From: Commensalibacter oyaizuii
GTDB lineage: Bacteria; Pseudomonadota; Alphaproteobacteria; Acetobacterales; Acetobacteraceae
Length of the DNA: 42,310 nucleotides
Direction of reading: 5' to 3'
Assembly (NCBI RefSeq): GCF_029953265.1
Contig: NZ_JASBAO010000002.1
Span: 1 to 42,310, forward strand
Positions 14,525 to 22,731 of the stretch are shown here, in pieces. Position 1 is the first letter of the stretch. Each line of letters begins with the position of its first letter. The notes under the pieces were generated by a model. The model was not told the origin of the DNA and searched no databases. It saw only the letters and a list, made by a program, of their open reading frames with translations. The translations under genes were made by a program, and so were the position numbers.

Positions 14525-15348
14525 GTCAGGATTATCCTAAGTAACGGATTATTATCGTTTCTTTCTATTATTAAATTATATCTAGGTAGTTTATTTTCTT
14601 TAACAATTTTATATATTTCATATTTAAATCTACGAAAGCTTCCTTCTACACCACTTTTTTCAAACAAGGTTAATAAAGAAATAGCAAAGCCTTTTTCTCC
14701 AGCACCTCCTGCATGTTTACGTGCAACACGATATAACCACCTTTCGCGTCCGCCTGTAATTGAGAAATATAAAGGATCTATTGCGAGAACCCCCCCGTCT
14801 GTCAAAATACCTTCATAAAACCATTCAGCTAGAGTAATACTCATGCCTTGACTAATACCAGTAATTTCATCTACATGATCTGTCCAAGATTCAATCCAGC
14901 TGAATTGACGTTGTTTTTTTCCTTTGTGTGCTCGAATATTTGTTACAACAGTTGTGGATTGTAGTCTTCCCAAGCTTTCTTTTAACAGTAGATACTGTCT
15001 TCCTCCAGTATTTCTGCTAATGGATCGTAGCAAATCATATGGATGAAAATATAGAGTTTTTGAGATATCATTTATTTTTTTTCTTTTCATCTCATTAATA
15101 CAAGAAGTGGCCCAAATTAGGATATCAGCATCCCAAATAGTTGCCATTCCAAATTCTTGATTTGGATATACATTTACAAAAACACCACCGTCTGGGCTGA
15201 TATATTCAATAGGTTTTAATCTTTTACGTTTTGCTAAAGAAAAAAACGGGCGCTCCATAGTTTCTCTATGGTCTCGTAGAGGAGCATCAGTAACATATGG
15301 TACAAAAAAATCGAATTGGGAATGGCGTGGGTTTTCTTTATTATTCAT
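14512..15348 (-). CDS. repA: Plasmid replication initiator RepA (RPA family)
   Basis: 278-aa initiator that should bind the iterons at 14224-14344 and open the origin with DnaA. It matches the alphaproteobacterial replication initiator protein A family: SQFDFFVPYVTDAPLRD, ERPFFSLAKRKRLKPIEY, DADILIWATS, YDLLRSISRNTGGRQY, GREWLYRVARKHAGG-like GRERWLYRVARKHAGG, and a winged-helix-like C-terminus. I chose ATG 15348, with an AGG about eight bases upstream, over a TTG six codons earlier. GTATAC palindromes overlap the upstream region. The full length is kept and no lesion is seen. Confidence 0.9.
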   Translation of the reverse strand: MNNKENPRHSQFDFFVPYVTDAPLRDHRETMERPFFSLAKRKRLKPIEYISPDGGVFVNVYPNQEFGMATIWDADILIWATSCINEMKRKKINDISKTLYFHPYDLLRSISRNTGGRQYLLLKESLGRLQSTTVVTNIRAHKGKKQRQFSWIESWTDHVDEITGISQGMSITLAEWFYEGILTDGGVLAIDPLYFSITGGRERWLYRVARKHAGGAGEKGFAISLLTLFEKSGVEGSFRRFKYEIYKIVKENKLPRYNLIIERNDNNPLLRIILTKNN

Positions 15349-15350
15349 AC

Positions 15351-15364
15351 GTATACCTGTATAC
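15351..15364. promoter_or_regulatory. GTATAC palindrome before repA
   Basis: GTATAC-CT-GTATAC, two palindromic hexamers, lies three bases upstream of the repA start and overlaps its ribosome binding site. It is related to the TGTATACA sites beside the RHH gene, parA and the repA terminator, so it may be a shared operator controlling Rep supply. Confidence 0.45.
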
Positions 15365-15377
15365 AATTATATATTGT

Positions 15378-15662
15378 TTAATCGTTTGTTAAGCCACCAA
15401 TATGAGATTTACCCTTTTTAACGAATAATAAATTAAGGGCTTCTTCTAACAAAGCTTGTACTGTTGTATCTTCTTCTGCTGCAATAATACGTAGTTGTCT
15501 TGCAATTTTTGGATCGAAATGACCAGCAATAAGTTTTGTACCAAAGCGAGAGAGATTTTGTTTTTTACTATTATCAATTTTATTGCTATTTTCTTTTTCT
15601 TCTTCTATCTGTGGAACAGCACGGTTAATAGCATCCAGTAATAAATTAGATTTATTTTTCAT
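15378..15662 (-). CDS. Ribbon-helix-helix DNA-binding partition/copy protein
   Basis: 94-aa protein between parA and repA. The N-terminal half is polar and charged. The C-terminal half has the ribbon-helix-helix pattern: strand TKLIAGHFD, helix PKIARQLRIIAAEE, then TTVQALLEEALNLLFVKKGK. Proteins of this kind next to ParA act as ParB-like centromere-binding factors and autorepressors; that is the likely role. I prefer ATG 15662 because the upstream in-frame ATGs (15677, 15689) lie inside the TGTATACA palindromes and the end of parA. Those palindromes are natural candidate binding sites for this protein. Confidence 0.75.
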   Translation of the reverse strand: MKNKSNLLLDAINRAVPQIEEEKENSNKIDNSKKQNLSRFGTKLIAGHFDPKIARQLRIIAAEEDTTVQALLEEALNLLFVKKGKSHIGGLTND

Positions 15663-15673
15663 GATTTTTACTT

Positions 15674-16291
15674 TCATACATGTATACATATATATTTGTA
15701 TAATTGTTTTATTTCTTTTGCAGCTTTACTGTTTGGCTCATATTCTTGTGCGGTTTGCCCAAATTGTTGTGCACGAGAAAAAGCAATTCTGTTACCTATT
15801 TTAATAGGACATAACTCTACACCAAGTTGTTTAACAGCATCTTGAGCTTCTTCTATTTCTTTTCCTGTTGGTGGGCAAAATGTCAAAATGACCGATGATC
15901 TTTTACTAAAAGCTTTTATTAAATCAACAGTACGTGTCATTGCGATAATATCTAATACTGCTGGTTTAGTTGGAATTAACACTAAATCTGCAAATTTTGC
16001 AGCATCATAGGCTATATCTTTAGCAAAAGGTGGAGTGTCAACAAAAACAAAATTAGCACCAGCATCTTTAGATGCTTTTAGATAATGTTCAAGACGTGCT
16101 GGAGGGATTGCAGTAACAGCTAAATTATCTTGATTTTGACGACTATCATTCCAAAATGAAGAGCTTGCTTGAGGATCTAAATCAAGTAGTATAACTTGCT
16201 TATTATTTGTTATAGCTTCAACAGCTAGAGCTGTAGATAAAGTGGTTTTTCCTACTCCACCTTTTTGAGAAATAATAGAAATAATTTTCAT
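15674..16291 (-). CDS. parA: Plasmid partition ATPase ParA
   Basis: 205-aa ParA/MinD-type ATPase for plasmid segregation. It begins MKIISIISQKGGVGKTT with a deviant Walker A (KGGVGKTT), followed by VILLDLDPQASSS and FVFVDTPPFAKD as Walker B regions. Its short length and lack of an N-terminal helix-turn-helix fit the small ParA type that pairs with a separate RHH repressor. I chose ATG 16291; the 22 upstream codons in frame run through palindromic repeats. Its last codons (YKYICIHV) are themselves formed by the repeat overlapping the RHH gene start. It follows the T6SS operon on the same strand by about 80 bases. Confidence 0.93.
   Translation of the reverse strand: MKIISIISQKGGVGKTTLSTALAVEAITNNKQVILLDLDPQASSSFWNDSRQNQDNLAVTAIPPARLEHYLKASKDAGANFVFVDTPPFAKDIAYDAAKFADLVLIPTKPAVLDIIAMTRTVDLIKAFSKRSSVILTFCPPTGKEIEEAQDAVKQLGVELCPIKIGNRIAFSRAQQFGQTAQEYEPNSKAAKEIKQLYKYICIHV
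15675..15703. promoter_or_regulatory. TGTATACA/ATACATGTAT operator cluster
   Basis: Overlapping perfect palindromes ATACATGTAT (15676-15685) and TGTATACA (15681-15688), followed by TTGTATAA, at the parA/RHH gene junction. Probable RHH protein binding sites (operator or centromere-like), inferred from repetition at several sites of this replicon. Confidence 0.5.
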
Positions 16292-16323
16292 TTTTACATT
16301 CATACATATATAAGATTTTACAT

Positions 16324-16353
16324 AAAAACATATATACTTGTATACATGTTTTT
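16324..16353. promoter_or_regulatory. Inverted repeat with TGTATACA upstream of parA
   Basis: Arms 16324-16337 and 16340-16353 pair with one mismatch; the right arm, GTATACATGTTTTT, nearly repeats the right arm of the repA terminator hairpin. It lies between the end of the T6SS operon and parA and may be the parA operator, a terminator for the T6SS transcript, or both. Confidence 0.5.
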
Positions 16354-16372
16354 GCAAATAATATTTCTGGTT

Positions 16373-17479
16373 TTAACTGCAAAAAATCCTGTGTAAAATT
16401 ATATCGTTTTGAAGTTTATTAAAAACTAATTGTTCTGTTTGTTGTTTTTTAGCAAATTCAAGAGCTATTGCTATACTGAGTATTAGCGATAAAGGTCCTG
16501 AAGGGCCAAATGAATAATTAATATTATGAGTAGAAACGGAGATTTGTTGCTTTTCTAGTTCTAAAATAATGTTGGTATTAACACTATCTTCTATATTATT
16601 TGTCCATATTGATTTTATTTTGTTGATATCATCACATCCATAGGAAATAAACTGCTTAAAATCATTTTTAATATTATGTAAGGAAAGTGGCATATGGCGA
16701 CCAATATAACCGCCAGTTTGATTAACATTTTGTTTTCGCTCAAATAATTCTGAGCTCAATAATTGAGCTGTTATAAATTCACTATAACTCTTTTGATTAT
16801 TGTCCCATAATTGTAATGATAACAGTAATATTATTTTTTTTGTTTCTATTTTATTGTTAAATATTGGAAATATTTCTTCTATATGATGTAAAACATGACA
16901 GGGCCTATCATCCCACTGTTGTTTTATCGTGCTTTGATACTCTGTTTCTTTGAAAGAAGAGGTCTCAGGTAGTAATAGAAATATTTCTTGTAAATTACTT
17001 TTATAATTAGGGTATTGGTTTTGTAATTGTTGATGAATATCTTCGAAAAGCTCCTTAATAGGAAGATAATGTAGGTGTAAAGGGCGCGCTTTTTGGGGAA
17101 AAACAGGAGGAGTATCTGATAATAGATCATTTACTCCATTTTTTTCAGGTGTTAATACAGCGTTTCCTAGTATTGCAATTTTATTTTTCCCCCATTCTTT
17201 CCATAAAGAATCAGTCTTATCTATTTCTTTGTTCCAATATTTTGTTAATAAAGAAGACCCTATGTATTTTAATGCCCAAAATACATATAAAATAACCCAC
17301 CCTAAAATAGTGGGAATTAAACATAATCCAACAATCTGTCTTGGGTTTTCATAGTTTAGAATGAATATTGCAATGATAATTGCAATAATTTGTAGGGATA
17401 TAAAAAAAATGCTCCAAAACCATAAACTTGGTGGAGAGGAGAGTTCTTTTTTTGTCAAAGTTGGAATGGGCCAGCTCAT
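16373..17479 (-). CDS. T6SS-linked membrane protein of unknown function
   Basis: 368-aa protein encoded last in the tssM-to-tagA operon, 26 bases after the tagA-like gene. It starts MSWPIPTLTKKELSSPPSLW and has two adjacent membrane helices (about residues 19-40 and 50-70). A large soluble part follows, with GKNKIAILGNAVLTPEKNG, LHLHYLPIKELFEDIHQQL, PCHVLHHIEEIFPIF, KIILLLSLQLWDN and GPSGPLSLILSIAIALEFAKK. No catalytic motif is obvious. The alternating short hydrophobic blocks suggest an alpha/beta domain on the cytoplasmic side. Position and spacing imply co-expression with the T6SS, so it may be an accessory of TagA or the membrane complex; alternatively a plasmid gene captured at the operon end. 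I do not recognise the family. Confidence 0.6.
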   Translation of the reverse strand: MSWPIPTLTKKELSSPPSLWFWSIFFISLQIIAIIIAIFILNYENPRQIVGLCLIPTILGWVILYVFWALKYIGSSLLTKYWNKEIDKTDSLWKEWGKNKIAILGNAVLTPEKNGVNDLLSDTPPVFPQKARPLHLHYLPIKELFEDIHQQLQNQYPNYKSNLQEIFLLLPETSSFKETEYQSTIKQQWDDRPCHVLHHIEEIFPIFNNKIETKKIILLLSLQLWDNNQKSYSEFITAQLLSSELFERKQNVNQTGGYIGRHMPLSLHNIKNDFKQFISYGCDDINKIKSIWTNNIEDSVNTNIILELEKQQISVSTHNINYSFGPSGPLSLILSIAIALEFAKKQQTEQLVFNKLQNDIILHRIFCS

Positions 17480-17505
17480 ATGGAAATCTCTAAATAAAAG
17501 GTTAA

Positions 17506-18927
17506 TTACTTGGACTGTTGCAGCATATAGTAATAATTAAGAAGCTGTATGAAGCGTATATTTATTTGTTGTTGTAAAGTTGTTGTATCTTGTTGCTGTT
17601 TTTTTTGTTCTTTCATTTGCCTTAATAATTCATCTAAAGGTGGGGATTGAAATAAAGGTTTTTGAATAGAAAAAACGATAGATTTTAGCTCTGATACGGT
17701 AATGTATTGGCCTCTTCTTTCATCAAGTTCATTTAATCGGTCTAGAAAGCTTTGTAATTGGTTTTGGATTGTTTGATATGTATTGGTTTGTATATATTGG
17801 TCTGCTAACTCTTTCTGCTTGTTTTGCCACTGTTTTTGTAATTTTGTAACTTGTGTATTTTGGGGGAATAAAGACTGATATAATTTAATCAAATGATCAC
17901 CATAATAAATGCTCCATAAAGGCTGTATTTCAATTCGATTAAGGATTTCCTCGCCACTGGTTAAAATATTATCAGTTGTTTCTTTTGAAATTTTATTTTC
18001 TGCTAGTTTAGCTAATATATTAATCTGGCTATCTGTTAAATTCTCAGGGAAATAGTGACTATTTACGATAGGAACATTTTTTAAATTTATATATTGATCA
18101 TAAAATATAGCTCCGTCCGAAATGATACCAATGAACATAATCACACAGGCTCCCGTTATAAATCCTTTCCAAAAACTTTTTTTGGAAGGATTGTTCTCTG
18201 ATTGAACAAGGGGCATGGAAGATAAAGAAATACTATCTTTAGTTGTTTTTTTATCTTCATTGTTTTCTTCTATAATTAGTTCTTTTTGTTGTTTGGTTAA
18301 GTTGGGGATATCATTACTACTTGTGAGGTCTTCATTTTTTTTTTCTTTTATTTTGCCAGCAAGATCAACAGGAACCATATTAGATATTGAATTTTCTTGC
18401 TCGAGACGCTCTAATTGCTTGGCTGTTTTTGAGGTAAGACGATATAAATCAGTCATTCCTGTTAAATGTTTAATTTCTAAATCTTGAAAATTTTGACACA
18501 AATGATCAAATAATCTTTCAAGATGATAAATAGATGTCAGGTCAGCATAAGAAAATTGATAAGATCGTAAGAATTGTTGAATAGATTTTACTAGCCACGC
18601 AATAATTTCAACTCTAATATGTGTTTGCTCTGGCCAAAAATTAAACCAATATTTACCTATAAGTGTATCAATAAGATCTATACCTTTTGTTAATCCTTTT
18701 AGCTGGTATAACTTTGTCAGCGCAATGGTATAGAAAGAAAGCGTTTGTAAATCCGCTCCATTTTTGCATAATATAATTTTACAAAGTTCCTCTACTTTTT
18801 CCCAGTCAATATCTGGTCGAGCAGGATGGTTTAGTTTTCCCATTTCTTCCTTTAAAGACGTAAATTCTTTTAGTGCAATTGGTGTTTTTCCAATTTTTCC
18901 AAACTTATCTGATAATATTGAATTCAT
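17506..18927 (-). CDS. TagA/VasL-like TssA-family protein with membrane anchor
   Basis: 473-aa protein. An ImpA_N-type region occupies about residues 35-130 (RPDIDWEKVEELCKIIL, LIDTLIGKYWFNFWPE). A charged linker follows, then one membrane helix (about 254-276, GFITGACVIMFIGIISDGAI) and a coiled-coil-like C-terminal region ending in a Gln-rich stretch. This is the VasL/TagA layout, different from the soluble TssA encoded at 22732-24333. TagA-type proteins hold the distal end of the extended sheath at the opposite membrane; that role is inferred from architecture. It follows tssE by 11 bases. Confidence 0.75.
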   Translation of the reverse strand: MNSILSDKFGKIGKTPIALKEFTSLKEEMGKLNHPARPDIDWEKVEELCKIILCKNGADLQTLSFYTIALTKLYQLKGLTKGIDLIDTLIGKYWFNFWPEQTHIRVEIIAWLVKSIQQFLRSYQFSYADLTSIYHLERLFDHLCQNFQDLEIKHLTGMTDLYRLTSKTAKQLERLEQENSISNMVPVDLAGKIKEKKNEDLTSSNDIPNLTKQQKELIIEENNEDKKTTKDSISLSSMPLVQSENNPSKKSFWKGFITGACVIMFIGIISDGAIFYDQYINLKNVPIVNSHYFPENLTDSQINILAKLAENKISKETTDNILTSGEEILNRIEIQPLWSIYYGDHLIKLYQSLFPQNTQVTKLQKQWQNKQKELADQYIQTNTYQTIQNQLQSFLDRLNELDERRGQYITVSELKSIVFSIQKPLFQSPPLDELLRQMKEQKKQQQDTTTLQQQINIRFIQLLNYYYMLQQSK

Positions 18928-18938
18928 ATTGCTGCTCT

Positions 18939-19364
18939 TTAATCGATTTGTTGACGTTGACGTAAATAGTTAATCAGAATACGCCCTTCTGGAGCAAACT
19001 CGGTACTAAATCGAACCAATCCTACTTTATGTAAATGTGCTCTTATTGTGTAATATAGATTTCCTGTTTTATCTTCAGAAATCAGATTTACGTTTACAGA
19101 CTTCAATCTGGGCTCGTACTTTAATAAAACTTTTTGAATAATATTCATTAAATTATAAGCGGACTCAGGTAAATTTTGCAGAATAGAGTGAAGATCAGGA
19201 ATACCATAATCTGGTAAATGAGCTAGATTGCCTGCACGACAGTTCAGCACTCTTTCAATATTATTCATAACGGATAAAATAATTTTGTCTGTATCATTTA
19301 CTTGATAGAGATCAAGCTCATCCGTAAAGTTAAAAGTTAACATTTCATATAATGAAGGATTCAT
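18939..19364 (-). CDS. tssE: T6SS baseplate protein TssE (gp25-like)
   Basis: 141-aa gp25-like baseplate component. The conserved core is visible: NIERVLNCRAGNLAHLPDYG, IPDLHSILQNLP, then IQKVLLKYEPRLKSVNV. TssE caps the sheath end and joins the TssFG wedge. The ATG overlaps the tssJ stop by four bases (ATGA), so the two are translationally coupled. Length is normal for the family. Confidence 0.93.
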   Translation of the reverse strand: MNPSLYEMLTFNFTDELDLYQVNDTDKIILSVMNNIERVLNCRAGNLAHLPDYGIPDLHSILQNLPESAYNLMNIIQKVLLKYEPRLKSVNVNLISEDKTGNLYYTIRAHLHKVGLVRFSTEFAPEGRILINYLRQRQQID

Positions 19365-19906
19365 TTTTTCTTTTGGTCTTTCAACTCTTTCTTCGTTGGC
19401 TTTACAGATAAATTATTTGCATTCACGTCAACTATTCGTGGTTTCTTTTTAATAAGGTAATCTCTACGAATAATTGCTTTCCAATTGTTTTTCTCTAAGT
19501 CAGGCTTTCTGAAAAAGGCAACTATAACGATATAAATTGTCTCTTTTTCTAAAGAACGATGTAATAATATTTTCTCATTTGGTTTAAGAATAATATCGTA
19601 CCTGCTTAGTGTGTTTTGTTTGACAACATCATTTTTTTCTTTTAATAAATCTTTATAGTTAGTTTGCAGAAAAGCCTGATTGTCCTTTATTTGATAAATT
19701 CTCACCATTACAGATAGTGGTTGATTATCTTGATCAGGATTTAAGTTTTTATCAGTATTAAATTGCAAGTATAATTCTTTGATATGATGCGCTTTTTCAG
19801 GTTCATTAACAGACGCCTGTTGAACGTCTTTTTTAGATGAACCACATCCAGAAAGCACCAGTAAACATATGCTGATGCCTAATAATTTTCGGTTATTAAT
19901 AGACAT
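19361..19906 (-). CDS. tssJ: T6SS outer-membrane lipoprotein TssJ
   Basis: 181-aa lipoprotein. The signal peptide MSINNRKLLGISICLLV ends in the lipobox LSGC, so the mature protein starts at Cys and is lipid-anchored in the outer membrane. The following beta-rich domain (LYLQFNTDKNLNPD, PLSVMVRIYQIKDNQAF, TIYIVIVAFFRKPD) fits TssJ, which contacts the periplasmic end of TssM. A Lys-rich tail follows. Overlaps tssG by 11 bases upstream and tssE by four downstream. Confidence 0.92.
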   Translation of the reverse strand: MSINNRKLLGISICLLVLSGCGSSKKDVQQASVNEPEKAHHIKELYLQFNTDKNLNPDQDNQPLSVMVRIYQIKDNQAFLQTNYKDLLKEKNDVVKQNTLSRYDIILKPNEKILLHRSLEKETIYIVIVAFFRKPDLEKNNWKAIIRRDYLIKKKPRIVDVNANNLSVKPTKKELKDQKKK

Positions 19907-20975
19907 AACATACCTCTTCAGCTTGTTTGATTTTAGAAAGAGGTTTTAATCCTTTATATCCCCCTATGTTGACAGTAATAATTTCTTTAGAACGTTCTTT
20001 TTTTACTCTTGTTAATCCTAAAATTCCTGTTCGTCCTAATTGAATCTGAGATTTGTTTAATTTAGCATCAGGTAGTACGCGTTTAGGAATGGTTAATTGT
20101 ATTTTTGCTGTATATCTCCATCCCAGATAAACTCTTAATAAAATTAAAAAATCTATAAATAACTGTCCTCCTGGAAGCCAAGACTTTGCTTCTTCAAAGT
20201 CTTCAGTATATAAATTTAAAGCAATTTGGCTATTTACATCTCTTCCAGTCTTTCCCAAAGTATGGCGTATGTTTAAATGAATAGGTGTTTTTGAGCTTAA
20301 TTTGATGGGGTTAAGTAATGGAATATGTTGAATAGAGTGAGGTTTTACAGTGGCTATAGTATTTTTTGTTAGAACGGATACTAAGGCACTTATCCCCTCA
20401 GCATTACGTGTCGGTAGGCGCATTACGCTCAGTAATGCTAAAAAACGTGATATGGGGGTTGCAATATGTTTTTGTGTTCCTGGAATACCTAGGCCTATTA
20501 ATCCTAATAAACATTGTGACGTTTCATCCGTGCCACCAGATTGAAAAGAAGCAGGGTAAGAATATTTACGCCATATGCGATAATATTGTGTAACTATACG
20601 ATGATGAAAAATATCTAAGAAAGATGTAACACTTTCATATCCTTCTCTTTTTTGAGAAATATCATCTAAGAATATCGTTGGTAATGGGGAATCAACCCCA
20701 TATAGTCCCAAAAAAGTTGTTCTAATTGTTGGAGGAAATGATGAATTTGTTTCAGACCATTGAACTTCTTTAAATTCACTAACGGGAAACCCCATATCTT
20801 CGACCGACCTAAAACGAATTAAGTCATTTTTAAGTAAAGAGGTTGTTCCAAGCGCAGGGTAATGCACACCTGTTTTTTCTATTAGTTGGCAAAAACGATA
20901 GAAATTAATAAATGTGATTTTATCTTCAATTTTTTTAACTAACCAGAAATCTTCTGACTGTGGTTTTCTTTCCAT
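19896..20975 (-). CDS. tssG: T6SS baseplate protein TssG
   Basis: 359-aa TssG (VasB/ImpH family), a baseplate wedge subunit binding TssF. Characteristic parts: FINFYRFCQLIEKTG near the start, the GLYGVDSPLPTIFLDDI segment, FLDIFHHRIVTQYYRIWRKY, and near the C-terminus GRTGILGLTRVKK. The start lies inside the 3' end of tssF (37-base overlap), indicating tight coupling of the two wedge genes. No lesions seen. Confidence 0.94.
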   Translation of the reverse strand: MERKPQSEDFWLVKKIEDKITFINFYRFCQLIEKTGVHYPALGTTSLLKNDLIRFRSVEDMGFPVSEFKEVQWSETNSSFPPTIRTTFLGLYGVDSPLPTIFLDDISQKREGYESVTSFLDIFHHRIVTQYYRIWRKYSYPASFQSGGTDETSQCLLGLIGLGIPGTQKHIATPISRFLALLSVMRLPTRNAEGISALVSVLTKNTIATVKPHSIQHIPLLNPIKLSSKTPIHLNIRHTLGKTGRDVNSQIALNLYTEDFEEAKSWLPGGQLFIDFLILLRVYLGWRYTAKIQLTIPKRVLPDAKLNKSQIQLGRTGILGLTRVKKERSKEIITVNIGGYKGLKPLSKIKQAEEVCYVY

Positions 20976-22714
20976 CTAAAACTCTTTCCAGTAGGTTTTA
21001 ATGTAATTGTTAGCTGGTTAAATAAATGAATATCTGTATATAAACCAAAAAATTGGTTCAACATCTCGCCAAATAGGCAAATATCCCCCTCACCAGAAAA
21101 TCCGCTACTATTGATTGTTACTTCAATATAAACACCTCTTAACAAGAATCCCTTTTCAAAACGTTGAATTAAAGAGTGCTCCACATGAATAATTGCCTCC
21201 AAACGACGACGATTCATTTCATCATCTGTCCAGTCATATAGAGCCAAAGTCCCTCTTAAGATTTCAGCATTATCCAGCATACTTAAAAAATTAGAGCTTA
21301 AATGACTAAGAACACGCCAATGAAAACGATCTGTCGAGGGCGGGTAGCATGGCATTGTAGGTGCGCTTAAATTGCGAACTCTAACCTCTAATTGTGTTGA
21401 GTGAAGAGGTTGGTTTAATATGCTATTTCGTAAAGCGCTACGTGGGAGTTGTCCATTAGTTGCAGTAATTCTTAGAGATAGAATTTCTTCTTCAAAGTCG
21501 AAGTTCTTTTCAAACGCATCACCGCCAAGAATTAACCATGTATCATATAGGCCAGAGGCCCCACGGCGCACTCGCGTATGATAATAACGTTCTGGGGCTG
21601 TATGACGTAACATACCTCCACGATGTTGAAAGCTACTAAAGGGGACGAAATCATGTTGTTCAGCACGTTTTGACGATTTTACATGGTCTACAGAATATAT
21701 TTCAGTATGACCATCCTGAATTCTTAATGGACGTAGCAAATATTCGTGTTGTAAACCTGAAATTCGTAAAGGATCGGCTTCAATTTCAAATAAATTAATA
21801 GCAGGCGTGCAATATAGAACAAAATTTTCTTCAGAAAATAGTAAATCTTGTGGCCATAATTTGTTTAAAACAATATCTAGCTCGAACCACTCTATTGCTT
21901 CTGGCAACCTAATTTTTTCTAAACCTTTTAAATTTAAGAACATAAATTTCTCTCTAAAAGAGAAATACTCTAATAAAAGTTGATACCCACTAAAGGCAGT
22001 TTCTCCTTTTGGCCATAATCGATCTTCTGGATCAAAACCCATAGGAGAAAAACATAAATCTATCGGTTGTCGATCAGAGTTATAAGCATTCGAATAACGG
22101 ATAAAACTGTGTTGAGCATATCGTGTTAGATAAAGATGCAGGGCAGAGCTAATGGGGGAATCAGCATTCAGATAAATTGGCAAAGAATGGATATGGATAT
22201 CACTCCATTCAGCTAAATTTCCGCAATTAAATTGAATTCTAATAACTGAACGACCATCTGGCTCATGTAATAATTGAGCATTACTTAATTTTAAAGGAAG
22301 TAGTTCTACATCTCTAGTAGACCTATAGCGACACTTTGTTTTTTTAGAACCAATAGGTTGTGAAATAATTTCAAACCCTTTAGATAAAATTTCTGGTTCT
22401 TTTAGTTTATGATAGTCCGGAGTTAATTCAACTACCGCCAAAGAGGGGATAGTACGTAAATAATGTGGCCATAATAAACTGACCAAACCTTCAGTTAATT
22501 CGGGTAAATCGTCATCCAGCTTTTGGCGCATTTTTCCCATTAAAAAGGAAAAACCTTCAAATAAACGTTCTACATACGGGTCTCTATCGCTAACTTTATC
22601 TAAATTTAGCAGTGCAGCACGATCTGGATGAGCTTGAGCAAACTCTTTTCCAGCTTCGCGCAAATACATCATTTCCGCTTCATAGTAACGTAAAATTAAA
22701 TCATCATGAGCCAT
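20939..22714 (-). CDS. tssF: T6SS baseplate protein TssF
   Basis: 591-aa TssF (VasA/ImpG family). It begins with the typical LRYYEAEMMYLREAGKEFA, then DRDPYVERLFEGFSFLMG and LTEGLVSLLWPHYLRTIPS. The C-terminal half holds FSSFQHRGG, the DTWLILGG block and ATNGQLPRSALR. It forms the baseplate wedge with TssG and TssE. Starts 17 bases after tssA ends. Full length. Confidence 0.95.
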   Translation of the reverse strand: MAHDDLILRYYEAEMMYLREAGKEFAQAHPDRAALLNLDKVSDRDPYVERLFEGFSFLMGKMRQKLDDDLPELTEGLVSLLWPHYLRTIPSLAVVELTPDYHKLKEPEILSKGFEIISQPIGSKKTKCRYRSTRDVELLPLKLSNAQLLHEPDGRSVIRIQFNCGNLAEWSDIHIHSLPIYLNADSPISSALHLYLTRYAQHSFIRYSNAYNSDRQPIDLCFSPMGFDPEDRLWPKGETAFSGYQLLLEYFSFREKFMFLNLKGLEKIRLPEAIEWFELDIVLNKLWPQDLLFSEENFVLYCTPAINLFEIEADPLRISGLQHEYLLRPLRIQDGHTEIYSVDHVKSSKRAEQHDFVPFSSFQHRGGMLRHTAPERYYHTRVRRGASGLYDTWLILGGDAFEKNFDFEEEILSLRITATNGQLPRSALRNSILNQPLHSTQLEVRVRNLSAPTMPCYPPSTDRFHWRVLSHLSSNFLSMLDNAEILRGTLALYDWTDDEMNRRRLEAIIHVEHSLIQRFEKGFLLRGVYIEVTINSSGFSGEGDICLFGEMLNQFFGLYTDIHLFNQLTITLKPTGKSFRWKENHSQKISG

Positions 22715-22731
22715 TATTGAGCTTTCTCTTT

